A stretch of 64,000 nucleotides of DNA from Trebonia kvetii (GCF_007827045.1 NZ_RPFW01000003.1:434001-498000); one strand, 5' to 3'; positions 43,248-55,004 are shown, numbered from the stretch's first letter. A program made the numbers and translations. The notes: a model not told the origin generated them from the letters alone.

Positions 43248-45430
43248 ATCTCCGGGGTCAGCCAGAGGACGGACATCGGCGGCAGCACGATCGACGCCGA
43301 CGCCGGCCGGCCGTGCCACGGCTTGGGGATCGCGGTCACCGCGCCGAGGTTCCCCATGCCGCTGCCGCCGTACACCGCGGCGTCGGTGTTGAGCACCTCG
43401 CGCCAGCGGCCGGCCAGCGGCAGGCCCACCCGGTAGTCGTTGTGCGGCATCGCGGAGAAGTTGGCAATGCAGGCGAGCACCGGCGCCCCGTGTTCCTGCG
43501 CGCCGAAGCGCAGGAACGACAGCACGTTGCCGTGCGCGTCGTTGGAGTCGATCCAGCCGAAGCCGTCGGGGATCGCGTCCTGCGACCACATCGCCGGCAG
43601 CTTGCCGTAGGTGGCGTTGATGTCCCGGACCAGGCGCTGCATCCCCGAGTGGTAGTCGAACTGGAGCACCCACCAGTCAAGGCCGTTGGATTCCGACCAC
43701 TCGCTGCCCTGGCCGAACTCCGAGCCCATGAAAAGCAGCTGCTTGCCCGGGTGCGCCCACATGAAGCCGTAGAGCGCGCGCAGCCCGGCGAACTTGCGCC
43801 ATTCGTCGCCCGGCATCTTGCCGAGCAGCGAGCCCTTGCCGTGCACCACTTCGTCGTGCGACAGCGGCAGCACGTAGTTCTCGGAGAACGCGTACACCAT
43901 CGAGAACGTGATCTCGTTGTGGTGGTACTGCCGGTAGACCGGGTCGAGCTTCATGTATTCGAGGGTGTCGTTCATCCACCCCATGTTCCATTTGAAGCCG
44001 AACCCGAGCCCGCCCAGGCAGACCGGCTTGGACACGCCGGGCCACGCGGTCGACTCCTCGGCGATCATCATGATGCCCGGCACGCGCTTGTAGGCGGTGG
44101 CGTTGACTTCCTGCAGGAACGAGATCGCGTCGAGGTTCTCCCGGCCGCCGTACACGTTGGGCATCCACTCGCCGTCCTTGCGCGAGTAGTCAAGGTAGAG
44201 CATCGAAGCCACGGCATCCACCCGCAGCCCGTCGATGTGGAACTCCTCCAGCCAGTAGATGGCGTTGGCAACGAGGAAGTTCCGCACCTCGGACCGGCCG
44301 AAGTTGAACACGAGCGTGCCCCAGTCCGGGTGCGAGCCGAGCCGCGGGTCGGAGTGCTCGTACAGGTGCGTGCCGTCGAACTCGGCGAGCGCCCACGAGT
44401 CGCGCGGGAAGTGCGCGGGCACCCAGTCGACGATGACGCCGATGCCCGCCTGGTGCAGCGCGTCGATGAGGAACCTGAAGTCGTCAGGCGTGCCGAACCG
44501 CGCGGTCGGCGCGTAGTACGACGTCACCTGGTAGCCCCATGAGCCGCCGAAGGGATGCTCGGCGACCGGCAGGAACTCGACGTGGGTGAACCCCATGTCG
44601 GTCACGTACGCGGTGAGCTCGGTCGCGAGCTCGCGGTAGGACAGGCCGGGACGCCACGAGCCCAGGTGCACCTCGTACACCGACATCGCGCTGGTCACGG
44701 GCGTCCACTTGGCGCGCTCTGCGAGCCAGTCGTCGTCGGCCCATTCGTACTCGGACTGGTAGACGACCGACGCGGTGGCGGGCGGCGTCTCGGCGAGTTG
44801 CGCCATCGGGTCCGCCTTCTCCCGCCAGGCGCCGTCCGGCCCGCAGATGGAGAACTTGTAGGTGGCACCGGGGCCGACGCCGGGCACGAACAGCTCCCAC
44901 ACGCCGGCGCCGCCGAGTGACCGCATGGGATGGGCGCGCCCGTCCCAGAAGTTGAAGTCGCCGGTGACGCGCACGCCGCGCGCGTTCGGCGCCCACACGG
45001 TGAACGCGGTGCCCGTCGCGCCGCCGGTCTCCATCGGCCGCGCGCCGAGCGCGCGCCACAGCTGCTCGTGCCGTCCCTCGCCGATCAGGTGCAGGTCGAA
45101 TTCGCCGATTGTCGGCAGGTGCCGGTACGGGTCGTCCTGCACCCGCGGCTCGCCGTTGACGTAGGCGACCTCAACCAGGTAATCCGGAACGGATTCCGCG
45201 GTGCCCGGCACAGTCACCTCGAACACGCCCAGGTGCCGGTGCGTCATCGGGTGCCTGCTGCCGTCGGAGAGCACGGCCGTGACGGACGCGGCGAGCGGGC
45301 GCAGTGCCCTGATCGCCACCTGTCCGCCTGGGACGGCGTGCGCGCCGAGCAGGGAATGCGGGTCGTGGTGCCAGCCCGCGACGAGTCGTTCGATCTCGCC
45401 GAGGGAGATGGTTTCGTCTTTTTTAAGCAC
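43244..45430 (-). CDS. glgB: 1,4-alpha-glucan branching enzyme
   Basis: A 728-residue GH13 enzyme that forms alpha-1,6 branches. An N-terminal CBM48-like region (about 110-200) precedes the barrel. Catalytic residues are Asp in HIDGLRVDAVASMLY, Glu in MMIAEESTAWP, and Asp in LPLSHDEVVHGKGS. The GTG start at 45430 begins one base after the mak stop (TAAAGTG), which shows translational coupling; length then matches the 731-residue mycobacterial protein. It is the last gene of glgE-treS-mak-glgB. Confidence 0.95.
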   Translation of the reverse strand: MLKKDETISLGEIERLVAGWHHDPHSLLGAHAVPGGQVAIRALRPLAASVTAVLSDGSRHPMTHRHLGVFEVTVPGTAESVPDYLVEVAYVNGEPRVQDDPYRHLPTIGEFDLHLIGEGRHEQLWRALGARPMETGGATGTAFTVWAPNARGVRVTGDFNFWDGRAHPMRSLGGAGVWELFVPGVGPGATYKFSICGPDGAWREKADPMAQLAETPPATASVVYQSEYEWADDDWLAERAKWTPVTSAMSVYEVHLGSWRPGLSYRELATELTAYVTDMGFTHVEFLPVAEHPFGGSWGYQVTSYYAPTARFGTPDDFRFLIDALHQAGIGVIVDWVPAHFPRDSWALAEFDGTHLYEHSDPRLGSHPDWGTLVFNFGRSEVRNFLVANAIYWLEEFHIDGLRVDAVASMLYLDYSRKDGEWMPNVYGGRENLDAISFLQEVNATAYKRVPGIMMIAEESTAWPGVSKPVCLGGLGFGFKWNMGWMNDTLEYMKLDPVYRQYHHNEITFSMVYAFSENYVLPLSHDEVVHGKGSLLGKMPGDEWRKFAGLRALYGFMWAHPGKQLLFMGSEFGQGSEWSESNGLDWWVLQFDYHSGMQRLVRDINATYGKLPAMWSQDAIPDGFGWIDSNDAHGNVLSFLRFGAQEHGAPVLACIANFSAMPHNDYRVGLPLAGRWREVLNTDAAVYGGSGMGNLGAVTAIPKPWHGRPASASIVLPPMSVLWLTPEI

Positions 45431-45431
45431 T

Positions 45432-46802
45432 TTAGAACTCTGCCAGTGAGTCAAGCGGAATGGGCAGCCAGGACGGGCGGTGCCTGGCCTCGTACAGCAC
45501 TTCGTAGACCGCCTTGTCCAGCTGCAGGGCACGCAGCAGGACCTGGTTGGCGACCGGGTCGAGCCCGCCCGCCTCGGCGTACCCGGCACAGAACGCGCTC
45601 GCGTTCCTGCGCTCCCAGTCGCGCGCGACCTCGCTGAGCGCGGCTTCCTCGGGATGGCCGATGAGCTGGTACCTGGACGCGTAGTCGAAGGAGCGTAGCA
45701 TCCCCGCGACGTCGCGCAGCGGCGAGGAGAGCGCGCGGCGCTGCACAAGCGGCGTCGCCGGCTCGCCTTCGAAGTCGAGCACTACCCACCCGCTTTCTGT
45801 GCGCATCACCTGGCCCAGGTGGTAGTCGCCGTGCACGCGCTGCACGGGGACCGGGCCGCGGAGCTTCGCGACCTCGTGGTAGGCGTCGCTGATCATGTCG
45901 GTGTGCTTGGCGAGTTCGGGCACCGCGGCGACGGTGAGGTCGAGCTTGCGGAACATCTGCTCGCTCAGCTCGACTATCTCCTCCGGGCCGAGTTCCTCGG
46001 TGCCGAAGGCCGCGGCCAGGTCCGAGTGGACCGTCGCGGTGGCGATGCCGAGCCTGCGCGATTCGCCGGCGAAGTCGCCGCCCGCGTCGGCCGCGTGGAT
46101 GTTCTCGCGGTCCGCGTCGGTCTGGCTGGTGTCTCCCGCCCTCGCGTACAGGTCGCGCACGCTGGTCGCGGCGAGCGTCCAGCCGTCGGTGGCCAGCCGC
46201 AGGTAGTGCGAGAGGATGGCCAGGCTGGTGGTCACGCCCTCGAGGCTGGTCTCGATGTAGCCGAGCGGCTCGGCGATCTGCTCCGAGCCGAGCCGGGCGA
46301 GCGCTGTGGTCACCTCGAGGTCCGGGTTGGGACCAGGGGAGAGCCTGCGGAACACCTTGAGAATCGACTCGTCGCCGAAGACAAGGCTGGTGTTGCTCTG
46401 CTCGCCGGCGAGCACCAGGCTGTCGAGCCCGGTCGCGAAGCTGGTGCCGGAGATCGTCCCCATCCGCAGCGGCCCGGCCTTGCTGCCCGCGGCGATGCCG
46501 GTGAGCAGCGTCTTGGTGAGCTCCGCGTCGTGCAGCGCGTCGTAGGCGATCCTGCCGTCGCCCGACGGCCCGATCCGCACGTGCTGCAGCCGGACGGGAA
46601 GCCGGTGCCGCAGGCCGACGAGGATCTGGTAGTAGTCGACCGCTGTGCCGTGCGTGGCCGCGACTATCAGGTGCCGCAGCCCGGGCTCTCCGGCGACGAG
46701 CTCGGTGTCCGCGACGATCGCCAGATCGTGCAGTCCTTGCCCCTTGCCGGCGAACCATCGCTGGTCACCTAGCCACGTGGCCAGTACGTCCTCGATCGCC
46801 AT
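45432..46802 (-). CDS. mak: Maltokinase (Pep2)
   Basis: A 456-residue kinase that phosphorylates maltose to maltose-1-phosphate with ATP. The aminoglycoside-phosphotransferase-like core shows VHGDYHLGQVM, the catalytic Asp segment, and WVVLDFEGEPA. Mycobacterial Mak is 455 residues. The ATG at 46802 has GAGGGCAGG upstream. A G/C-run element lies in its leader. Maltose comes from TreS, the gene just upstream; the product feeds GlgE. Confidence 0.94.
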   Translation of the reverse strand: MAIEDVLATWLGDQRWFAGKGQGLHDLAIVADTELVAGEPGLRHLIVAATHGTAVDYYQILVGLRHRLPVRLQHVRIGPSGDGRIAYDALHDAELTKTLLTGIAAGSKAGPLRMGTISGTSFATGLDSLVLAGEQSNTSLVFGDESILKVFRRLSPGPNPDLEVTTALARLGSEQIAEPLGYIETSLEGVTTSLAILSHYLRLATDGWTLAATSVRDLYARAGDTSQTDADRENIHAADAGGDFAGESRRLGIATATVHSDLAAAFGTEELGPEEIVELSEQMFRKLDLTVAAVPELAKHTDMISDAYHEVAKLRGPVPVQRVHGDYHLGQVMRTESGWVVLDFEGEPATPLVQRRALSSPLRDVAGMLRSFDYASRYQLIGHPEEAALSEVARDWERRNASAFCAGYAEAGGLDPVANQVLLRALQLDKAVYEVLYEARHRPSWLPIPLDSLAEF

Positions 46803-46820
46803 CGGGCCTGCCCTCTGTCT

Positions 46821-46850
46821 CCAGGGGGGACGAACCCCCCGCACCCCCGG
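46821..46850 (-). repeat. G/C-run palindrome (copy 5), mak leader
   Basis: The plus strand reads CCAGGGGGGACGAACCCCCC then GCACCCCCGG, 18 bp upstream of mak. The hairpin end faces the mak start. Confidence 0.8.
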
Positions 46851-46915
46851 TCAGATCCGCGGAGGTTCTGCCTCGTCTGATTTCCGGGGGATCGACAAAT
46901 TAGATCACATGCGGT

Positions 46916-48754
<1,839 letters not shown>

Positions 48755-48811
48755 GGCGTGACTCTCCTGGATGTGCGCTACCGCCGCATGCCGGGGCTTA
48801 CCCCACTCTGG

Positions 48812-50878
48812 TCAGCCTTGCTCACGCGAAACGGTGAAGATGTGTGCAGGTTGCACCGCTGGGTCTAGGCGCACGTAGTTGGCTTGGCCCCAGCTGAAGT
48901 TCTCGCCGGTGAGTTCATCCGTTACGGACAACCCATCGTGCCAGTCCATTCCCAGCGCGGGCATGTCAAGCCACACCGTGGCCTCCCTGGCCTGGTGCGG
49001 GTCAAGATTCACAACGACTAGGACGGTGTCTGCGGCGTCCCCGCCCTGCCCCCCCGCTCGCGGCGTTGCCTCACCGGAGGATCTCTCCGTGCTCCTACTG
49101 GCCCCGTTGACGCGTTTGGAGAAGCAGATCAGCTCCGGCTGATCTACGTGATGAAAGCGTAGATTACGCAGCCAGTGCAATGCCACATGCGACCGTCGGA
49201 TCCGGTTAAGGTCAGCGATATATCCGCTTATGCCCAGTCCGTCCCGTGCCGCCGTGTCCCAGTCGCGCGGCCGGTACTGGTACTTCTCCGAGTCGAGGTA
49301 CTCCTCGCTGCCCGGACGGAGCGGAGTGTTCTCACATAGCTCATAGCCGGAATAGATACCCCAGCTGGGGCTAAGCATGGCAGCGAGGACAGCACGAATC
49401 TTGAACGCGGCGGGACCGCCGTGCTGCAGGTACTCGTTCAGGATGTCCGGTGTGTTGGCGAAGAAGTTGGGCCGCATGTAGGCGGAGGCAGGTCCCGACA
49501 GCTCACGCAGGTACCCGGTCAGCTCGTCGCTTGTGTTGCGCCAGGTGAAGTACGTGTAGGACTGGTGGAAGCCGACCATGCCGAGGGTTGCCATCATCGC
49601 GGGCCTGGTGAACGCCTCGGCGAGGAACAGCACGTCGGGGTCGGTCTGCCGGATGGCGGTGAGCAGCCGCTCCCAGAACCGCACCGGCTTGGTGTGCGGG
49701 TTGTCGACGCGGAAAATGCGCACGCCGTGACCCATCCACAGCCGGACGATCCGCTCGATCTCCGCGTAGATCCCCTCGGGGTCGTTGTCGAAGTTGAGCG
49801 GGAAGATGTCCTGGTACTTCTTGGGCGGGTTCTCCGCATAGGCGATCGAACCGTCCGCTCGCGTGGTGAACCACTCCGGGTGTTCCTTCACCCACGGGTG
49901 GTCGGGCGAGGCCTGCAGCGCCAGGTCGATCGCCACCTCCATGCCGAGTTCCCTGGCCCGCGCGACGAACGCGTCGAAGTCAGCGAACGTGCCGAGGTCC
50001 GGATGGATGGCGTCGTGACCCCCCTCGGGGGCGCCGATTGCCCATGGCACGCCCGGGTCTCCCTGGCGTGCCTCGAGGGTGTTGTTCCGTCCCTTGCGGA
50101 AGGTGGTGCCGATGGGGTGCACCGGCGGCAGGTAGACGACGTCGAAGCCCATCTCGGCGATCGCCTCGAGCCTGCGGGCCGCGGTGCGCAGCGTGCCGGA
50201 GATCGGCTCCCTGCGGCCCATCGGGTCGAACTGCACGCCCTCGGAGCGCGGGAAGAACTCATACCAGGACCCGTAGAGCGCCCGCTGCCGCTCCACCCGC
50301 ACCGGCAGCCGCCCGGACCTGGTCACCAGGTCGCGGAGCGGGTATTCGCCGAGGATGGCGGTGATCCGCGGCGCCCGGGTCGCGTCGAGCCGGTCCCAGG
50401 GCGGCAGGCTCCGGTCGCGCAGCCTCCTGGCGAGTGTCATGAGGCTGCTGCGCGCGGCCGCGGGGCGCGCGGCGCCTGGCGGCTGCCTGATCGACCGCGC
50501 CGCGCGCTCGAACAGCAGCGCGCCCTCGGCGAGCATCAGCTCGACGTCCTGGCCGCGCGGGATCTTGATGCCCGCGTCGTGGTCCCAGTGCGCGATGGGG
50601 TCCGCCCACGATTCCACGTGGAAGTACCAGATGCCCTCGCTTGTCACGGTCACGTCGGCGCCGTACCGGTCGCTGCCAGGGCTGAGCTCGCGCATCCGGA
50701 CCAGCGGGCCGAGCCTGCCCTCGGGATCTCGCAGCACCACTCCGGCGCCGAGCACGCCGTGCCCTTCCACGATGATCGTGGCACTGACTTGGAGGGTCTC
50801 GCCGACGACCGCCTTCGCCTGGCGGCGCCCGCATTCCACCGCGGGCTCGATGTCCAGAATGGGGATGCGTCCGATCAC
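48812..50878 (-). CDS. glgE: Alpha-1,4-glucan:maltose-1-phosphate maltosyltransferase
   Basis: A 688-residue GH13_3 enzyme that extends alpha-1,4-glucan by two glucose units from maltose-1-phosphate. It has the N-terminal beta-domain, YLPPVHPIGTTFRKGRNN, nucleophile Asp in IFRVDNPHTKP, Glu in VLFLAEAFTRPAMM, and FANTPDILNEYL. A Ser/Gly-rich insert (NGASRSTERSSGEATPRAGG) lies in the C-terminal beta-domain before VLVVVNLDPH. The GTG at 50878 has no strong ribosome site. It heads the operon and is divergent from glgP. Confidence 0.96.
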   Translation of the reverse strand: MIGRIPILDIEPAVECGRRQAKAVVGETLQVSATIIVEGHGVLGAGVVLRDPEGRLGPLVRMRELSPGSDRYGADVTVTSEGIWYFHVESWADPIAHWDHDAGIKIPRGQDVELMLAEGALLFERAARSIRQPPGAARPAAARSSLMTLARRLRDRSLPPWDRLDATRAPRITAILGEYPLRDLVTRSGRLPVRVERQRALYGSWYEFFPRSEGVQFDPMGRREPISGTLRTAARRLEAIAEMGFDVVYLPPVHPIGTTFRKGRNNTLEARQGDPGVPWAIGAPEGGHDAIHPDLGTFADFDAFVARARELGMEVAIDLALQASPDHPWVKEHPEWFTTRADGSIAYAENPPKKYQDIFPLNFDNDPEGIYAEIERIVRLWMGHGVRIFRVDNPHTKPVRFWERLLTAIRQTDPDVLFLAEAFTRPAMMATLGMVGFHQSYTYFTWRNTSDELTGYLRELSGPASAYMRPNFFANTPDILNEYLQHGGPAAFKIRAVLAAMLSPSWGIYSGYELCENTPLRPGSEEYLDSEKYQYRPRDWDTAARDGLGISGYIADLNRIRRSHVALHWLRNLRFHHVDQPELICFSKRVNGASRSTERSSGEATPRAGGQGGDAADTVLVVVNLDPHQAREATVWLDMPALGMDWHDGLSVTDELTGENFSWGQANYVRLDPAVQPAHIFTVSREQG

Positions 50879-50955
50879 TTAGATAACGTACCCAGTCTCA
50901 GTTCGCGAGGGAACGCGGACCCCGTCGTAATAGACACGCCATAAGATGACTCACC

Positions 50956-53523
50956 GTGAGAGCGATCCGACGTTTCACCGTCCGCGTAACCCTGCCGCAG
51001 CCCCTCGCGCCGCTGCATGACCTGATGCTGAACCTCCGCTGGTCCTGGCACCAGCCGACAGTTGAGCTGTTCAAGTCGATCGACCCGGCAGGCTGGGCCG
51101 CCTCCGGCGGTGATCCGGTGGCGATGCTCAGCTCGATGCGCCCAGCGCAGCTCAGTGCGCTCGCTGATAACGGAGATTTCCTCCGACGCCTTGACGAAGC
51201 AGTCGCTGACCTGCAGGTTTACCGGAACGAGCCGCGCTGGTACCAGTCGGCTAACGCCCCTAAGGAGGGCGCGGCCGACATCGGTGCGATGCCGAGGGCG
51301 ATCGCCTACTTCTCGCCGGAGTACGGCATCACCGCTGTGCTGCCGCAGTACTCGGGCGGGCTCGGCATCCTGGCCGGCGACCACCTGAAGTCGGCGAGCG
51401 ACCTCGGCGTGCCGATCATCGGCGTGGGGCTGCTGTACCGGCATGGTTACTTTACGCAGTCACTGTCGGCCGACGGCTGGCAGGCCGAGCGCTATCCGGC
51501 CGACGATCCCAACGGCCTGCCGCTCACCCTGCTCCGTCATCCGGACGGCGACCCGGTCCGGGTCTCCGTGGCACTCGCCGATGGGTCGCAGCTCACGGCG
51601 CAGGTGTGGCTCGCCCTGGTGGGCCGCGTCCCGCTGCTGCTGCTCGACTCCTACCTGGAGGAGAACGAGCCCGCGCTGCAGGAGGTGACTGACCGGCTCT
51701 ACGGCGGCGGCACCGAGCACCGGCTCCGCCAGGAACTGCTGCTCGGCATCGGCGGCGTCCGCGCGGTCCGCGCGTTCTGCGGGATCACCGGGCACCCGGA
51801 GCCTGAGGTGTTCCACACCAATGAGGGGCACGCCGGCTTCCTCGGCCTCGAGCGGATCAGGGAGTACCTGGCCGCCGGGCTGTCCTTCGACGAGGCGCTT
51901 GAGCTGTCCCGGGCGGGCACGGTCTTCACCACGCACACGCCCGTGCCCGCGGGCATCGACCGCTTCCCCCGCGAGCTGATCGAGCGGTACTTCGTCCACG
52001 TCGACGGCGGCCTGCCGCTCGACCGGGTGCTCGCGCTCGGCGCGGAGACCTATCCGGGCGGCGACCCGCACGTGTTCAACATGGCCGTCATGGGCATGCG
52101 GCTGGCGCAGCGGGTCAACGGCGTCTCGGTGCTGCACGGCCAGGTGAGCCGGGAGATGTTCGCGGGCCTGTGGCCCGGCTTCGACACGGCAGAGGTGCCG
52201 ATCGGCTCGATCACCAACGGCGTGCACGCGCCGACCTGGGTGGCGGGCGAGGTGTCCGACCTCGGCGATGCGGAGCGCGCGGCATCCGCGGACGCATCGC
52301 TGCTGTGGGGGATCAGGCGGCAGCTGCGTGCCAGGCTCGTGACGGAGACCAGGCGGCGGCTGCGCGAGTCGTGGCGCCAGCGCGGCGCCTCGGGCGCCGA
52401 GCTGACCTGGATCGACGACGTGCTCGACGAGAACGTGCTGACGATCGGGTTCGCCCGCCGCGTGCCGTCGTACAAGCGGCTGACGCTGATGCTCAACGAC
52501 CCGCAGCGGCTTGCCGGGCTGCTGCTCGACCCGGACCGGCCGATCCAGATCGTGATCGCCGGCAAGGCGCACCCGGCGGACGAGGGCGGCAAGCGGCTGA
52601 TCCAGCAGATGGTCAGGTTCGCCGACGCGGAGGCTGTGCGGCGCAGGATCGTCTTCCTCCCCGATTACGACATGGCGCTGGCCCGCTTCCTGGTCCAGGG
52701 CGCCGACGTCTGGCTGAACAACCCGCTGCGCCCGCTCGAGGCCTGCGGCACGTCCGGCATGAAGGTGGCGCTCAACGGCGGCCTGAACCTGTCGGTGCGG
52801 GACGGCTGGTGGGACGAGTGGTACGACGGCGGCAACGGCTGGGAGATTCCCACCGCGGACGGCGTCGAGGACCCGGCCCGCAGGGACGAGCTCGAGGCGT
52901 CCGCGCTTTACGAGCTGATCGCCAAGTCGGTGGCGCCGCTGTTCTACGACGCGGGCGCGGACAGCGTGCCGCACGGCTGGGTGCAGATGGTCAGGCACAA
53001 CCTGCGCACGCTCGGGCCGCTCGTCCAGGCGGACCGCATGGTGGGCGACTACGTGAACCGGCTGTACACGCCGGCCGCGCGCTCCTCGCGCGCCCTGGCC
53101 GCGGACGGCGGCAGCGCTGCCCGCAGCCTCGCGGTGTGGAAGGCGCGAGTGCGCCAGGCGTGGCCCGCGGTGCGGATCGAGCACGTCGAGGCCGACGGCG
53201 CGGAGCCGTCGCTCGGCGCGGTGCTCGACGTCCGGGTGATGGCCTCGCTCGGCGACCTGTCGCCGCACGACGTCCGGGTCGAGCTGGTCTACGGCCGCCT
53301 CGGCGACGACGACGAGCTCACCGAGCCGTCGTGCGTGACGCTCGCGGCCGACGAGTCCTCGCCGGGCCGGTTCTCCGGTTCGGTGGAGCTGGGACAGCCG
53401 GGCCCGTTCGGCTACACGGTCCGTGTTCTCCCGTCGCACCCGCTGCTCGCCAGCCGCGCCGACCTGGGCCTGGTCACCTACCCGGACGCCCCGGCCGGCA
53501 TGTCAACCGGCGATCTGCGCTGA
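50956..53523 (+). CDS. glgP: Alpha-glucan (glycogen/maltodextrin) phosphorylase
   Basis: An 855-residue GT35 enzyme that releases glucose-1-phosphate from alpha-1,4-glucan. It has the N-terminal DUF3417-type region, FSPEYGITAVLPQYSGGLGILAGDH, VFTTHTPVPAG, and the PLP lysine in EACGTSGMKVALNGGLN. It is the short TIGR02094-type form with a C-terminal beta-domain. Its start is 77 bp from glgE on the other strand, so synthesis and breakdown share one control region. The stop codon TGA lies within the stem of the following hairpin repeat. Confidence 0.95.
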   Translation: MRAIRRFTVRVTLPQPLAPLHDLMLNLRWSWHQPTVELFKSIDPAGWAASGGDPVAMLSSMRPAQLSALADNGDFLRRLDEAVADLQVYRNEPRWYQSANAPKEGAADIGAMPRAIAYFSPEYGITAVLPQYSGGLGILAGDHLKSASDLGVPIIGVGLLYRHGYFTQSLSADGWQAERYPADDPNGLPLTLLRHPDGDPVRVSVALADGSQLTAQVWLALVGRVPLLLLDSYLEENEPALQEVTDRLYGGGTEHRLRQELLLGIGGVRAVRAFCGITGHPEPEVFHTNEGHAGFLGLERIREYLAAGLSFDEALELSRAGTVFTTHTPVPAGIDRFPRELIERYFVHVDGGLPLDRVLALGAETYPGGDPHVFNMAVMGMRLAQRVNGVSVLHGQVSREMFAGLWPGFDTAEVPIGSITNGVHAPTWVAGEVSDLGDAERAASADASLLWGIRRQLRARLVTETRRRLRESWRQRGASGAELTWIDDVLDENVLTIGFARRVPSYKRLTLMLNDPQRLAGLLLDPDRPIQIVIAGKAHPADEGGKRLIQQMVRFADAEAVRRRIVFLPDYDMALARFLVQGADVWLNNPLRPLEACGTSGMKVALNGGLNLSVRDGWWDEWYDGGNGWEIPTADGVEDPARRDELEASALYELIAKSVAPLFYDAGADSVPHGWVQMVRHNLRTLGPLVQADRMVGDYVNRLYTPAARSSRALAADGGSAARSLAVWKARVRQAWPAVRIEHVEADGAEPSLGAVLDVRVMASLGDLSPHDVRVELVYGRLGDDDELTEPSCVTLAADESSPGRFSGSVELGQPGPFGYTVRVLPSHPLLASRADLGLVTYPDAPAGMSTGDLR

Positions 53524-53574
53524 TTAGCGCGCCCGATGGCAAAAGGCGCCATCGTATCGGGCGCGCTAATCAGC
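53519..53574. repeat. Long hairpin repeat, 19-bp perfect stem, 18-nt loop (copy 3)
   Basis: Arms 53519-53537 and 53556-53574 pair perfectly and include the glgP stop codon. The inner stem is again CCCGAT/ATCGGG with GCGCG outward, and the loop is 18 nt, but its sequence (GGCAAAAGGCGCCATCGT) differs from copies 1 and 2. Confidence 0.85.
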
Positions 53575-53582
53575 CTCATCTT

Positions 53583-53610
53583 CCGGGGGGACGACCCCCC
53601 GTACCCCCGA
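53583..53610 (+). repeat. G/C-run palindrome (copy 3 by layout, after glgP)
   Basis: CCGGGGGGACGACCCCCC then GTACCCCCGA, 9 bp past the long hairpin. The hairpin end faces glgP. Confidence 0.8.
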
Positions 53611-53672
53611 GGTCGCAGCAAGAGCTGCGTCCCGCCGGCCCCTTCCGTCCCACCGACGCCCCGGCCCAGGCG

Positions 53673-53722
53673 GATGGTTGTGACAGCGATACGGTCAGGG
53701 GCGTATGGCTGTCACAACCATC
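53673..53722. repeat. 21-bp inverted repeat before enoyl-CoA hydratase
   Basis: Arms 53673-53693 and 53702-53722 (GATGGTTGTGACAGC...) pair at 20 of 21 positions around an 8-nt loop. It lies 51 bp upstream of the next gene. It could be a terminator, attenuator or operator. Confidence 0.65.
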
Positions 53723-53772
53723 GGGCCTGCGGCCACGCCGCGGACCTGTGAGTCCTGTGAAGGGTGGGGAAC

Positions 53773-54552
53773 GTGGGCGAGTTCGTCCGGGTTGAGGTGG
53801 ACGGCCAGATCGCGACGATCCGGCTGGACCGGCCGAAGATGAACGCGCTCAACGCGCAGGTCAGCGGCGAGATCGCGGCAGCCGCGGCGGAAGTGTCCGG
53901 CGACGGCGCGATCCGCGCGGTGATCGTGTACGGCGGCGAGCGGGTGTTCGCGGCCGGCGCCGACATCAAGGAGATGGCGCCGCTCGGCGTCGCCGAGATG
54001 GCGGCGTACGCGGCGCGGCTGCAGGCCGCGCTCAACGACGTGGCGGGCATCCCCAAGCCGGTCATCGCGGCCATCACCGGCTACGCGCTCGGCGGCGGCC
54101 TCGAGCTCGCCCTCTGCGCGGACTTCCGGGTGCTCGGCGAGTCCGCGAAGGTCGGCCAGCCGGAGATCCAGCTCGGCGTAATCCCCGGCGCGGGCGGCAC
54201 GCAGCGGCTGCCCCGGCTGATCGGCCCGGCCAAGGCCAAGGACCTGATTTTCACCGGCCGTCACGTCGCCGCCGCCGAGGCGCTCGCGATCGGGCTCGCC
54301 GACAAGGTGGTGCCGGACGCTGAGGTGTACCAGGCGGCGCGGGACATGGCCGCGCAGTACGCCAACGGCCCGGCGGTCGCGCTGCGCGCGGCCAAGCAGG
54401 CGATCGACAGGGGACTCGAGGTCGACCTGGCGACCGGGCTCGACATCGAGCGGCTCCACTTCGCGTCGCTGTACGCCACCGAGGACCAGAAGAACGGTAT
54501 GCGCAGTTTCATGGAGAACGGCCCGGGAAAGGCAGTCTTCGAGGGGCGGTAG
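53773..54552 (+). CDS. Enoyl-CoA hydratase/isomerase-family protein
   Basis: A 259-residue crotonase-fold protein. The oxyanion-hole segments are ERVFAAGADIKEM and YALGGGLELALCADFR; the catalytic glutamates fall in QPEIQLGVIPGAGGTQRLPR. Both glutamates of true hydratases appear present, so it probably hydrates trans-2-enoyl-CoA in fatty-acid oxidation. GTG at 53773 has GGTGGGGA just upstream; another GTG lies three codons earlier. Confidence 0.9.
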   Translation: MGEFVRVEVDGQIATIRLDRPKMNALNAQVSGEIAAAAAEVSGDGAIRAVIVYGGERVFAAGADIKEMAPLGVAEMAAYAARLQAALNDVAGIPKPVIAAITGYALGGGLELALCADFRVLGESAKVGQPEIQLGVIPGAGGTQRLPRLIGPAKAKDLIFTGRHVAAAEALAIGLADKVVPDAEVYQAARDMAAQYANGPAVALRAAKQAIDRGLEVDLATGLDIERLHFASLYATEDQKNGMRSFMENGPGKAVFEGR

Positions 54553-54590
54553 CGGTCAAGGCGCGCGATTGGGAGTGAAATACTCGGTAC

Positions 54591-55004
54591 GTGACTGAGC
54601 CTGCTGACGACGCGCTCTCGCTTGAGATGGTCACGGCCGCATTGCGGCTGGACAGCGCCGACACCGCCATCTACGCGAGTGTCCTCACCAAGTCGCTGAG
54701 CGAGGCGCTGCCGCCCGAGTACGTGACCGTGGAGCGCGAGCGGTCCATGTCCGACCGGATGCGCGGCCGCCCCGGCGAGGTCTCCAGGGTGGAGGTGCAC
54801 CTCGGCGACCAGGTGATGACGCTCGCCGTGAAGAACGGCCGGCCGGTCGCGGAGATCTGCCGTGAGGTTCGCGGCGTGGTGCTGTCCCGGCAGGTCGTGC
54901 CGATCCAGCAGTGGGCGAGCGCGCTTGCCAGCGCGCTGATGGATCACGCGGAGTCCAACGCGCAGGCGGCGGCCGCCTTGCGGCGCCTTGTAATCGGTTC
55001 GTAA
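54591..55004 (+). CDS. Conserved hypothetical actinobacterial protein
   Basis: A 137-residue soluble protein: SLEMVTAALRLDSADTAIYA, TVERERSMSDRMRGRPGEVS, RVEVHLGDQVMTL, then a helical end (WASALASALMDHAESNAQAA). The same arrangement (helix, basic loop, beta pair, C-terminal helix) is seen in a widespread uncharacterised actinobacterial family. Function unknown. It lies 38 bp after enoyl-CoA hydratase on the same strand. Confidence 0.72.
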   Translation: MTEPADDALSLEMVTAALRLDSADTAIYASVLTKSLSEALPPEYVTVERERSMSDRMRGRPGEVSRVEVHLGDQVMTLAVKNGRPVAEICREVRGVVLSRQVVPIQQWASALASALMDHAESNAQAAAALRRLVIGS

